Assembly (NCBI RefSeq): GCF_003032475.1
Contig: NZ_CP028369.1
Location: forward strand, 3,224,001 to 3,288,000
Direction of reading: 5' to 3'
DNA length: 64,000 bases
Origin: Streptomyces sp. P3
GTDB lineage: Bacteria; Actinomycetota; Actinomycetes; Streptomycetales; Streptomycetaceae
Shown: piece after piece, positions 1 through 7,791 of the stretch
Position numbering within the stretch: position 1 is the first letter of the stretch
Layout: each line of letters opens with the position of its first letter
The notes under the pieces: generated by a model
What the model was told of the DNA's origin: nothing
Database searches by the model: none
What the model saw: the letters and a program-made list of their open reading frames with translations, nothing else
Position numbers and translations under genes: made by a program

Positions 1-1788
1 GCGGGAGTACAGCCAGCCCTGCCCGGTGTCACAGCCGATGCTGCGCAGCCGGGTCGCCTGCGCGGACGTCTCCACGCACTCGGCGGTGACGGTCAGCCCC
101 AGCCGGTGGGCCAGGTCGATCATCGCCTCGACGACCACCTGGTCGGCCGGGTTCGGCGGGGTGGCCCCTTCCTTGTCGCTCTCGTACTGGAAGCCGCGCA
201 CGAAGGAGCCGTCCAGCTTCAGCACCGACACCGGCAGCCGGCTCAGGTAGGCGAGGTTGGAGTAGCCGGTGCCGAAGTCGTCGATCGCGATGCCCACGCC
301 CATGTCACTGAGCGCCTGCAACGCCTGCAACGGCCGTCCCGCCGAGCCCATCACCGCCGACTCGGTCAGCTCCAACTGGAGCAGGTGCGGCGCGAGCCCG
401 GTCTCGGCGAGGATCTCCGCCACGTCCGCCACCAGGTCGGAGTCCCACACCTGACGCACCGCCACGTTGACGCTGACGAACAGCGGCGGATCGTCCGGAT
501 TGTCCAGTTGCCACTGCCGTGCCTGACGGCAGGCGGTGGCCAGAACCCATCGGCCGAGCGGGACGATCGAACCGTCCTCCTCGGCCAGCGCGACGAACCG
601 ATTCGGCGGCAGCGGGCCGAACCGGGGGTGGTCCCAGCGCACCAGCGCCTCCACGCCGCGCAGCCGGCCGTCCGACATGCCGACCAGCGGCTGGTAGTCG
701 AGCCGGAACTCGCCGCGCTCGATGGCCGGACGCAGCGTGGAGGCCAGCGCCTGCCGGGTCATCAGATGGGCGTTGCGCTCGGGGTCGAACAGCGTCCAGC
801 GGCCCTTGCCGTCCACCTTCGCCCAGTACAGCGTGGTGTCGGCGGCCTGCATCAGGCCGGTCGCGGTGGTGCCGGCCGCGGCCCGCTCCACCACCCCGAT
901 CGACGCGGACACGTTCAGCCGGTGCCCGGCCAGGTCGAACGGGGCCCGGAGCGTCTTGAGCACGGACTCGGCGAGGTCGGCGAGCTGGTCGGTGCCGGTG
1001 GAGTCCTCCACCAGCAGGGCGAACTCGTCCCCGCCGAGCCGGGCCACCAGTGGCACGCTCGGCCTGGTCCGCCCGGCCTCCTCGGCGCACCCGTTCAGCC
1101 GCTCGGCGACGGCGGCCAGCAGGCGGTCGCCCACCCGGTGACCGAGGGTGTCGTTGACCGCCTTGAAGCCGTCCAGGTCCAGGTAGCACAGGCCGATCCG
1201 GCCGGTGCCGCTCCGCTCGTACGCCTCCGCCTCCGCCTCCAGCGCGGCCGACACCCGCTCGAAGAACAGCGTGCGGTTGGCCAGCCGGGTCACCGGGTCG
1301 TGCATCTGCAGGTGCCGCAGCCGCGCCTGCAGATCACGCTGGGCGCTGACGTCGGCCACGGACAGCAGCACCCCGGGCGTCTCCGCCCCCGGCGTCTGGG
1401 ACGCCTCCAGCGGCGAGACGGTGACCTGCGCCCACAGCGCGTGCCCGTCGGGCTGCTTCAGTCGCCGGGTGCAGCGCAGCTTGGCCCGGCGGCCGCGCAG
1501 GACCTCGCGGTAGGCGTGCCGGATCCGGGCGTCGGAGGCCAGGTCCAGCAGGTCGGAGGCGACCCGCCCGACGAGCGGGGCGCTGCCGTCGCCGAGCAGT
1601 GCGCCGAGCGCGCCGTTGGCATCGACGATCCGCCCCTCGCCGTCCACGACGGCCATGGCGAGCGGCGCCGCCGCGAAGACGGACCGGTAGGCCGCAGGCC
1701 CGCCGCTCGTACTGTTGATGTCACTCTCTGTGACGGCTGACCGGTCGAGGTCTGCCGCGGGCGTCGGCCCTTCGGACGTTCCGCTCAC
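1..1788 (-). CDS. cdgA: PAS-GGDEF-EAL cyclic-di-GMP enzyme, 3' end outside window
   Basis: The frame is open from a GTG at 1788 through the left edge of the window, so the C-terminus is missing (596 codons seen). Domain order is a PAS-like sensor at about residues 32-145, GGDEF about 155-335, and EAL from about 345 on. The GGDEF signature is intact (LGGDEFALL, residues 251-259). So are the phosphodiesterase motifs: EAL at 380-382, ELTES, and DDFGTGYS. No RxxD inhibitory site sits just before GGDEF. Both catalytic halves therefore look competent to make or break c-di-GMP, although bifunctional proteins often use only one. The architecture and the neighbourhood (adpA and des genes nearby in the same order) match S. 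coelicolor CdgA, a known BldD target that affects development. The name is recalled, not searched. Confidence 0.88.
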   Translation of the reverse strand, partial: MSGTSEGPTPAADLDRSAVTESDINSTSGGPAAYRSVFAAAPLAMAVVDGEGRIVDANGALGALLGDGSAPLVGRVASDLLDLASDARIRHAYREVLRGRRAKLRCTRRLKQPDGHALWAQVTVSPLEASQTPGAETPGVLLSVADVSAQRDLQARLRHLQMHDPVTRLANRTLFFERVSAALEAEAEAYERSGTGRIGLCYLDLDGFKAVNDTLGHRVGDRLLAAVAERLNGCAEEAGRTRPSVPLVARLGGDEFALLVEDSTGTDQLADLAESVLKTLRAPFDLAGHRLNVSASIGVVERAAAGTTATGLMQAADTTLYWAKVDGKGRWTLFDPERNAHLMTRQALASTLRPAIERGEFRLDYQPLVGMSDGRLRGVEALVRWDHPRFGPLPPNRFVALAEEDGSIVPLGRWVLATACRQARQWQLDNPDDPPLFVSVNVAVRQVWDSDLVADVAEILAETGLAPHLLQLELTESAVMGSAGRPLQALQALSDMGVGIAIDDFGTGYSNLAYLSRLPVSVLKLDGSFVRGFQYESDKEGATPPNPADQVVVEAMIDLAHRLGLTVTAECVETSAQATRLRSIGCDTGQGWLYSR

Positions 1789-1957
1789 CGCTCGCTCCCG
1801 CAGTGCACTCGATCTCTGTCCGTGCAGGAAAGTGTGCCGATCATAGAGGCTGCCCGGGGACCCGCGCAGCCCATGCCCAGTGTCCCGGAACAACCCGGCT
1901 TTCTGACAGATCGTTTCTGCCCGCACCTGGCCCGGTTCTGCGGGCCTGCGACCGCTT

Positions 1958-1972
1958 GTGACGTTCCGTGAG
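1958..1972. promoter_or_regulatory. Possible BldD box upstream of cdgA
   Basis: The 15-mer GTGACGTTCCGTGAG matches 7 of the 9 fixed positions of the published BldD consensus (nTnACnC[A/T]GnGTnAn). It sits 170 bases upstream of the cdgA start in the 315-base gap shared with the divergent protease gene. cdgA is a known BldD target in S. coelicolor. The match is imperfect and could be chance. I saw nothing else distinctive in this gap. Confidence 0.35.
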
Positions 1973-2103
1973 AATTTCGGGGGTGTCGGGGTGATGCCCG
2001 CATTCCGCGTCCTCACTCGTCTGGTGCAGAAAAACAGGGCGTAATACGACAAACACACACAGTCTGGGTGGCGGTGTCCCATGAACCGCCCCCGGAGGTC
2101 TCT

Positions 2104-3507
2104 GTGCCGCGACTGCCGCGACTGCCGCGAGCCGTGCGCCTGCTCCCGCGCCCCCGACTGCGCGGTACCGCGGCCGTGTTCACCACCCTCACCGCGCTCG
2201 CCGCGACCTCCCTCATCGGCAACCCCTCGGTGGCCGAACCCTTCTCCGCCGCGCCCTGCGCCCTGGCCCGCACCGCGGCCCACCACTCGGAGGGCCTGGA
2301 CACCTGGAACGCCGCCTACCCCCGACCGGCCCGCTCGCTGGACGCGGTGATGGTGTTCCTGTCGTTCCCCGACCATGGCCCGCTGGCCTCGCCCGCCGAA
2401 CTGGCCGCCGACCACTTCCCGGCCACCAGCCGCTTCTTCGAGCAGGCGTCGTACGGCAGGTTCAGCCTGCGCTCCCATCCGCTGAAGCGGTGGATCCGCA
2501 TGCCGAAGCCGTCCACCGCCTACGCCATACGGCGTGACTGGAGTTCCGATGACCGGGCCTCCTACCTGCATGACGCCCTGGCCGCCGCCGACCCCCACGT
2601 CGACTTCTCCCGCTATGACGTCGTCTACTTCGTGGCCGACCCGGACGCCCCCGGCGTCGACTCGGACGCCACGAAGGTCGTCAACCTGGACGACCCGCTG
2701 CACGCCGACGGAACCGACATCCGCCGGGTCGTCACCGTGTTCGAGAAGCACCCCCCGGACCGGCTCGTTCTCGCCCACGAGACCGGCCATGTCTTCGACC
2801 TGCCCGACCTCTACCACCGCCCCGTCGACGGCAAGGGCGACTGGGATACCTACGTCGGTGACTGGGACCTGATGGGCAGCCAGTTCGGACTCGCCCCCGA
2901 CCTGTTCGCCTGGCACAAGTGGAAGCTGGGCTGGCTGGATCCGCGCCAGGTGCTGTGCCTGCGGGGCCCCGGCCCGACCCGGCTGACGCTGGAGCCGCTC
3001 GGCGCCGGACCGGGCGCCCAGGCCGCACGAGCCCCCGGGGAACCGGCCCTCGGTTCCGCGCAGCCGGCCCCGGTCCCCGTGCGGTCGGGCCCCGGGCGGC
3101 CGGTCCCCGCCCCTGTGCGGTCGGCCCCCGGGCGGCAGGTCCCCGCGGAGCCGGCCCCCGTGCCCGGCGGCGCCAGGCTCGCGGTGGTCCGCACCGGCCC
3201 CGACAGCACGCTCGCCTTCGAGGCGCGCGGCCCGGTGGGCAACGACCGCGCCGCCTGCCGCGCCGGCATCCTCGTCTACCGCGTCAGCAGCGCAGCCCGG
3301 TCGGGCCGCGGACCGGTCGAGGTGCTCGACGCCCACCCGCGCACCGAGGCCTGCTGGGAGAACTCCGTCTATCCGCCGCTCGCCGACGCCCCGGTGGCTC
3401 TCGGCGAGAGCTTCACCGTGCCGGGCGACGGCGTCCGGGTGGACGTGGAGAGCCGCTCGGCGTCGGGAGCGTGGACGCTGAGGATCACCCCCGGGACGAA
3501 GCTGTGA
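2104..3507 (+). CDS. Secreted M6-type zinc metalloprotease
   Basis: A 467-aa protein predicted to be exported. An arginine-rich N-terminus is followed by a hydrophobic stretch at residues 21-42. The zinc motif HETGHVFDLPDLY (225-237) has the HExxHxxxxxD layout of immune-inhibitor-A/M6 peptidases. It is followed by a DLMG turn and a Trp-rich segment that are usual for the family. The C-terminal part looks like a beta domain, interrupted by a Pro/Arg-rich linker made of near-repeated units (about 3060-3165). I chose the GTG at 2104 because GGAGGT lies just before it and it gives a clean signal peptide. An in-frame GTG at 2068 would add 12 residues with no ribosome site. The substrate is unknown. 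Confidence 0.82.
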   Translation: MPRLPRLPRAVRLLPRPRLRGTAAVFTTLTALAATSLIGNPSVAEPFSAAPCALARTAAHHSEGLDTWNAAYPRPARSLDAVMVFLSFPDHGPLASPAELAADHFPATSRFFEQASYGRFSLRSHPLKRWIRMPKPSTAYAIRRDWSSDDRASYLHDALAAADPHVDFSRYDVVYFVADPDAPGVDSDATKVVNLDDPLHADGTDIRRVVTVFEKHPPDRLVLAHETGHVFDLPDLYHRPVDGKGDWDTYVGDWDLMGSQFGLAPDLFAWHKWKLGWLDPRQVLCLRGPGPTRLTLEPLGAGPGAQAARAPGEPALGSAQPAPVPVRSGPGRPVPAPVRSAPGRQVPAEPAPVPGGARLAVVRTGPDSTLAFEARGPVGNDRAACRAGILVYRVSSAARSGRGPVEVLDAHPRTEACWENSVYPPLADAPVALGESFTVPGDGVRVDVESRSASGAWTLRITPGTKL

Positions 3508-3517
3508 AGGCAAGAGA

Positions 3518-3547
3518 AAAGGCCCCCCGCTCACGCGAAGGGCCTTT
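3518..3547. terminator. Hairpin between protease gene and tRNA-Lys
   Basis: The arms AAAGGCCC and GGGCCTTT pair over a 14-base loop. On the minus strand the stem ends in CCTTTTC, suiting termination of the tRNA-Lys transcript. It lies right after the protease stop codon, so it may serve both strands. Confidence 0.6.
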
Positions 3548-3555
3548 CACTGTCG

Positions 3556-3629
3556 TGCGCCGCCAGGGACTCGAACCCCGGACCCGCTGATTAAGAGTCA
3601 GCTGCTCTAACCAACTGAGCTAGCGGCGC
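3556..3629 (-). tRNA. tRNA-Lys (anticodon CUU)
   Basis: A 74-base cloverleaf. The 7-bp acceptor is GCGCCGC/GCGGCGC with discriminator A. The D arm is AGCTCAGTTGGTTAGAGC, the anticodon stem-loop CTGACTCTTAATCAG carries CTT, and the T arm is GGGGTTCGAGTCCC. CCA is not encoded. Its 5' end overlaps the last 10 bases of the upstream same-strand reading frame. No integrase lies nearby. Confidence 0.96.
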
Positions 3630-4207
3630 CTGCTGACGTCGTAGACCTTAGCATCCTGGTCGGGGGGAGGAGAAATCGATATGCGCACGGCCGAGCGGGC
3701 CGCCCGCACCGCCGCCCACAGCAGGATCTCGGGCCCCGGAAGCCAGGGGTGACGGGTGTCCGGGGCGACCACCCAGCGGGCGCCGCACCCCGGATCGGAC
3801 GGCACCAGCGCGGGCACGGTCACCGCGTCGCCGGTGCCGTGGCACAGCAGCGGCGGCACGGTCGCGGCACGGCCGTCCTGGCGGCCCTCGGCGCTCCACT
3901 CCTCCCACTCCAGCAGCGAGGGCAGCCGCTGTGCCGTGCCCGGCGCCGCGAACAGCAGCGTCCGGCCGCGGAACGCGGCCACCGGCCCGGAGCCCGGCCC
4001 GTCGCCCCACAACCGGTCGAGCATCGCCCGCCCGAACACCGCCGGCGCGCTGACGACGTCGAACACCGCGCCGCACGGCAGGACGACCGGCGCCTGCGGC
4101 CGCTCCTCCCAGAAGGCGAGCGTGCTGCGCGGATACGTTCCGGCAGAGGCCAGCCAGGCGGCGCCGTCCGGGGTGACGCCGAGGGCTTCGTCGTATGCGC
4201 TGCTCAT
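3620..4207 (-). CDS. Conserved Streptomyces hypothetical, possibly Prim-Pol-like
   Basis: A 195-aa soluble protein starting MSSAYDEALGVTPDGAAWLA at the ATG at 4207. Longer in-frame versions lack ribosome sites, and none is strong here either. The layout (short helical N-terminus, PVVLPCGAVFDVV, then a Trp-rich WEEW segment) reminds me of small actinobacterial proteins labelled as primase/polymerase N-terminal-like. I see no complete catalytic triad, so I do not assert an activity. It is the last frame of a leftward train that includes a helicase and a nuclease. Its stop codon falls inside the 5' end of the tRNA-Lys gene. Confidence 0.6.
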   Translation of the reverse strand: MSSAYDEALGVTPDGAAWLASAGTYPRSTLAFWEERPQAPVVLPCGAVFDVVSAPAVFGRAMLDRLWGDGPGSGPVAAFRGRTLLFAAPGTAQRLPSLLEWEEWSAEGRQDGRAATVPPLLCHGTGDAVTVPALVPSDPGCGARWVVAPDTRHPWLPGPEILLWAAVRAARSAVRISISPPPDQDAKVYDVSRRR

Positions 4208-4349
4208 ACCGGCATGTCTACCGAACGTGAGCAGGGGAACTCGCAGGGTTGCGGGAAATCGGGACGGGAGAGGCGCGAAAGGAGTATCTTGCCCGCCCGG
4301 CATATGCCACCGGTGAGATCGCACGGTGCCGCCGTGTCACACGACTCGA

Positions 4350-4420
4350 CTCACACAGCGCAGACGGCTCACACAGCGCGCACGGCCCATGCGACGCACA
4401 CGGCTCGCACGCCTCACCCG
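4350..4420. repeat. Imperfect CACACAGCGC / CACGGC tandem repeats
   Basis: A low-complexity stretch with repeated CTCACACAGCGC and GCACACGGC-like units. It lies between the Prim-Pol-like gene and the 122-aa gene and just touches the end of the latter. Its function is unknown. Confidence 0.5.
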
Positions 4421-4782
4421 GGGTCGGCGGGCCCCCGCCCCTCGGCGTCGCCCCGCAGCAGATCCCGGCCGAACTCGACCATCTTCTTCGTGTAGTCCTC
4501 GGTCCACTCGGCCCGGTCGGCGATGTCCGCGGTCGTCAGCCGGTCGAAGCGGCGCGGATCGGCGAGCTGGGCCGCCGCCATCGCCTGGAACTCCAGGGCC
4601 CGGTCGGCCGCCGCCCGGAACGCGAGCGTGAGCTCCGTCGCCCGGGTCAGCAGCGCGCCCGGATCGTCTATCGACTCCAGGTCGAAGAAGTGCTCAGGGT
4701 CACCGGCCGCCTCGGCGGGCTCGAAGAGCAGGGGCGCGGGGCGTAGCCGCGGTTCGTTCCGACGCGGCGTGGGCTCCGCCAT
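4414..4782 (-). CDS. Small conserved hypothetical protein
   Basis: A 122-aa acidic, helix-rich protein with no membrane segment or signal. A strong ribosome site (AGGAGGAGA) precedes the ATG at 4782. It sits 82 bases downstream of the SF1 helicase gene on the same strand, so it may be the fourth gene of that operon. Segments such as EFQAMAAAQLADPRRFDRLT suggest helical hairpins. I do not recognise the family. Confidence 0.7.
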   Translation of the reverse strand: MAEPTPRRNEPRLRPAPLLFEPAEAAGDPEHFFDLESIDDPGALLTRATELTLAFRAAADRALEFQAMAAAQLADPRRFDRLTTADIADRAEWTEDYTKKMVEFGRDLLRGDAEGRGPADPG

Positions 4783-4864
4783 GTCTTCTCCTCCTCGTAC
4801 GGTTCGGATGCAGACCGCCTTCCATTCTCCCCCGATGGCGCAAGAGGCATTCGGCCCCGGACCC

Positions 4865-6205
4865 TCAAGGCTTCCAGGCGACCCGATGTTCCCCGAGACG
4901 CGCCAGCACCGCGTGGTTGGCCTCCCAGCCGTCCGGGAACTTCACGAGGGTGCCCAGCTGCACCGGTTCCGTCGAGGGGTACTCGTCCAGCAGGTCGGCG
5001 ACGCCCGCCCGGCACACCACCACGCACGCGTGCCGGTGGCGGGAGGCGAGGACGCACAGCCGGCCCGTCTCCAGGTGGAAGGCGGTGGCGTCGGGGCGGC
5101 CGGAGAGCGGGTGCAGGATCACCGTGACGTCGAACTCCATGCCCTGCAGCCGGTTCGCGGTGTCCACCGTCACGTCGCGGACGCCGAGTTCCGCCAGTGC
5201 CGTCCGTACGGCCGCCGCCTGGTCGCGGTGGGCGGTGCCGACCGCGACCCGGTCGGCCGTGAGCGGGGCCGGGTCGGGGGAGCGCTCCGAGACGGCCGCG
5301 CCGCCCCGGTCCAGCAGCCGCCGCACCACCGTGGCGACCGCCCGCACCGCCTCCGGGTCGGTGCGGGGCGTGTGCCGGGCGGGCAGCTCCAGCAGGCCCC
5401 AGCCGGACTCCGCCGCCTCGTCGATCACCCGGTCGGGGCCGGAGCCGTCCGACGCAACGGCGAAGGAGAGACGGCGGTCGCCGTGCCCCGTTCCGCTGCG
5501 GAACGGCGTGTACGGGTAGAACGCGGCGGAGACCAGCGGCGCGGCCGACGCCGGGAGCCGCCAGGACACCGGCAGCCGGTGCTGCGGCAGCTCCGGGTTG
5601 TGCGCGAGGAGGGTGCTCACCGCCGACGCCGACGGGTCGTACGACAGCCCCGCCCACTGCTCGCCGCCGACGATCGAGAACGGGTCCAGCTGCCCGGGGT
5701 CACCCACGAACAGGGCCCGCTCGAACAGCCCGGCCACGGCCAGCAGACCGTCCGACCGCATCTGGTACGCCTCGTCCACGATGGCGTGCCGCCACTGCTC
5801 GTCGGTCTTCACGTGCGCCCACTTGGCGGCGGTGGAGATCACCACCGGCAGTCCGGCCAGCTCCCCCGCCTTCGCCGACTTCCGCACGTTCGGCAGCTGC
5901 TCGAGTGCCTTGTCGTACGGGTCGGCGTCACTGCTGTGCAGCCGGCCCACCGGCAGCTCGGGGCTCTTCTCGGCGAGCCGCAGCACCAGGTCGTCGACCT
6001 GCGCGTTGGTCTGCGCGACCACCATCAACGAGCGGCCCGCGTCGGCCAGTTCGAGGGCCGCCCGGACGACGAGCGTGGACTTGCCGGCACCCGGCGGGGA
6101 GTCCACGACGACCCCGCGCGCGGTGGCGTGCAGGGTGTCGCGCAGGATCGCTTCGGTGGCGCGGGCGGCGGCGGTACCGGGGTCGACAGCGGCCTCGGCG
6201 GTCAC
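4865..6205 (-). CDS. Compact SF1 (Upf1/DNA2-like) helicase
   Basis: A 446-aa AAA/SF1 helicase with all core motifs. Motif I is PPGAGKST (residues 37-44), Ia is VVAQTNAQVDDL (62-73) and II is VDEAYQ (143-148). III is FVGDPGQLDPF, V is TANRLQGMEFDVTVI and VI is CVLASRHRHACVV. The large insertions of RecB/AdnA enzymes and any fused nuclease are absent, so it is a minimal motor. Its GTG start overlaps the stop of the preceding gene in a GTGA, implying translational coupling with the 529-aa protein and the Fe-S nuclease. The likely role is as the motor of a helicase-nuclease complex acting on DNA or RNA-DNA ends; this is inferred from context. Confidence 0.88.
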   Translation of the reverse strand: MTAEAAVDPGTAAARATEAILRDTLHATARGVVVDSPPGAGKSTLVVRAALELADAGRSLMVVAQTNAQVDDLVLRLAEKSPELPVGRLHSSDADPYDKALEQLPNVRKSAKAGELAGLPVVISTAAKWAHVKTDEQWRHAIVDEAYQMRSDGLLAVAGLFERALFVGDPGQLDPFSIVGGEQWAGLSYDPSASAVSTLLAHNPELPQHRLPVSWRLPASAAPLVSAAFYPYTPFRSGTGHGDRRLSFAVASDGSGPDRVIDEAAESGWGLLELPARHTPRTDPEAVRAVATVVRRLLDRGGAAVSERSPDPAPLTADRVAVGTAHRDQAAAVRTALAELGVRDVTVDTANRLQGMEFDVTVILHPLSGRPDATAFHLETGRLCVLASRHRHACVVVCRAGVADLLDEYPSTEPVQLGTLVKFPDGWEANHAVLARLGEHRVAWKP

Positions 6206-7791
6206 AGGACGTCCTCCTGGGTGACGGAGTCGGGGGCTTCGGGCGCCTGCTCACCGGGCGGGCCGCCGTGCGTCCACGGGGTGTCCTCCGGGTCGGGCAG
6301 CTTCGCGCCGCCGCGCTGCTCGTGCTCGAAGAGGGTGAAGCAGAGCCGGTCGCCCTTCTCCGGCACGGACCCCGCCTCGGGCTCCTTGCCGCGGCCCATC
6401 CTGTCGACGATCCGCAGCACGACCAGGTCCTCCGCGACCCGCTCCACGAACTCGGAGGCCTGCGGCTTCCCGCCCAGCGACCGGTACGCCTTCGCCCGCT
6501 CGGCGAGATGCGGACGGTCGTCCGTCCGTACGGTGACCAGCGGACGGGGGCTCGGCCGCCTCCCCTCGGCGTACGCCATGACGACGTCGACGACCTCGCC
6601 CGCGAAGGCCTCCCCGGCCAGCCGGCGGCCCGCCATCGCCAGCGGGTCGTCGAGCGCCTCCTGGGCCTCCAGCCGGGCCTGTTCGCGCTCGCGCGTGGCG
6701 AGCTTGTTGGCCGCCGTGACCGCGTCGTCCCGGCGCGGCTGCGGGGGTTCGCCGGCGACCACCCGGTCGCGGTGGCCGGTGAACGACCAGCGGTCGCGCG
6801 TCCACCGCTCCTCGACGTGCGCGCCTTCGGGCAGGGCCCGCAGCAGGTCCAGGCCCGCCCACACCGCGTTCCAGGTGGGCAGCGTCCGGCTGCGCACCAG
6901 CTCGCGGATCTCCCGCTCGGCGGCGGTGAGCGCGCCCAGCCGGTCGTCTGCCTGCAGGCCGTCCTCGGCGGCGGCCAGGGCGGTGCGCGCGCGGTCGTAG
7001 CGCTCGATGGCGGGGGCGAGCAGCTTGTTGTCGAACGCCGGGTCGGTGGCCGGACCGGCCGGCGGGCACCGCAACTGCCCGTCGGCGTCCCGTGCGAGCT
7101 CCGCGCGCAGCGCCGCCCCGGCGCCGGTCTCGCCGGGCGGCGGGTCGATCCAGGCGAGCAGCGCCCCCAGGTGCTGGTCCTCCAGGCTGGACTGCCCGGT
7201 CGCCCAGTGCCGGCCCAGCACCTCCGTGAGGGCCAGCAGCAGCGAGGAACCGGGCACCCGGGACCGCTCCCCGAAGTGCGTCAGCCACCGCCCGAGCAGC
7301 GGCACGCGCGGGGGTGCGGGATACGGCGTCTGCGGGTCCTGCTCGGCCGTCCGCCGGAAGCGCATGGAGCGGCCCAGCAGGCGCACGAGGTCGACGCCGG
7401 CGCGGCTCGGCACGATCAGCTGGGGCGCGTCCGCGCACAGCTCGACCTCGACCTTGACGCGCTTGCCGGTCTCCGGGTCGGTCTCGGCCCGCTCGGCGCA
7501 CTCCACGTCGTCGGCGTAGGAGTCGAGGTAGGGCAGGACCACGTCGGCCAGCTCGGCGAGGAACGCGAACCGCAGGTCGCGGTCGCGCGGCTGCGGCACG
7601 ACGAGCAGTCGCGGCGCGTCCCGCTCGGTGCCGACCAGCGCGCCCAGCGGGGCGCCGGCCTCGCCGGCGGTGGTCAGCGGCACGAACACCAGCGGGCGCT
7701 CGGACAGCCGACGGTGGCGGACGGTGGCGGCGGGCTGGGCACGGCCGGTGGCGACGGCCTCCAGCCGGGCCAGGGCTGTGATCAGGGACAC
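6202..7791 (-). CDS. 529-aa unknown protein of helicase-nuclease operon
   Basis: A 529-aa soluble protein with no nucleotide-binding or nuclease motif that I can recognise. It has a beta-rich N-terminus (about 30-85, with RPLVFVPLTT and PRLLVVPQPRDRDL). A central helical part includes long charged helices (about 270-420, for example LATREREQARLEAQEAL), followed by an acidic, Pro-rich tail. The GTG start at 7791 lies inside the last codons of the nuclease gene (10-base overlap), and its stop overlaps the helicase start. Being sandwiched and co-translated between a nuclease and a helicase, it is probably a scaffold or substrate-recognition subunit of the same complex. That role is inference. 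Confidence 0.8.
   Translation of the reverse strand: MSLITALARLEAVATGRAQPAATVRHRRLSERPLVFVPLTTAGEAGAPLGALVGTERDAPRLLVVPQPRDRDLRFAFLAELADVVLPYLDSYADDVECAERAETDPETGKRVKVEVELCADAPQLIVPSRAGVDLVRLLGRSMRFRRTAEQDPQTPYPAPPRVPLLGRWLTHFGERSRVPGSSLLLALTEVLGRHWATGQSSLEDQHLGALLAWIDPPPGETGAGAALRAELARDADGQLRCPPAGPATDPAFDNKLLAPAIERYDRARTALAAAEDGLQADDRLGALTAAEREIRELVRSRTLPTWNAVWAGLDLLRALPEGAHVEERWTRDRWSFTGHRDRVVAGEPPQPRRDDAVTAANKLATREREQARLEAQEALDDPLAMAGRRLAGEAFAGEVVDVVMAYAEGRRPSPRPLVTVRTDDRPHLAERAKAYRSLGGKPQASEFVERVAEDLVVLRIVDRMGRGKEPEAGSVPEKGDRLCFTLFEHEQRGGAKLPDPEDTPWTHGGPPGEQAPEAPDSVTQEDVL

Noticed and set aside
106..1740. A 544-codon open frame on the plus strand opposite cdgA
   Set aside because: It is the antisense shadow of the GGDEF-EAL gene; its sequence is Arg/His/Gly-rich and has no domain, while the minus frame shows intact catalytic motifs.
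3556..3629. tRNA-Lys as an attachment site of an integrated element
   Set aside because: No integrase, excisionase or duplicated tRNA 3' end was seen on either side.
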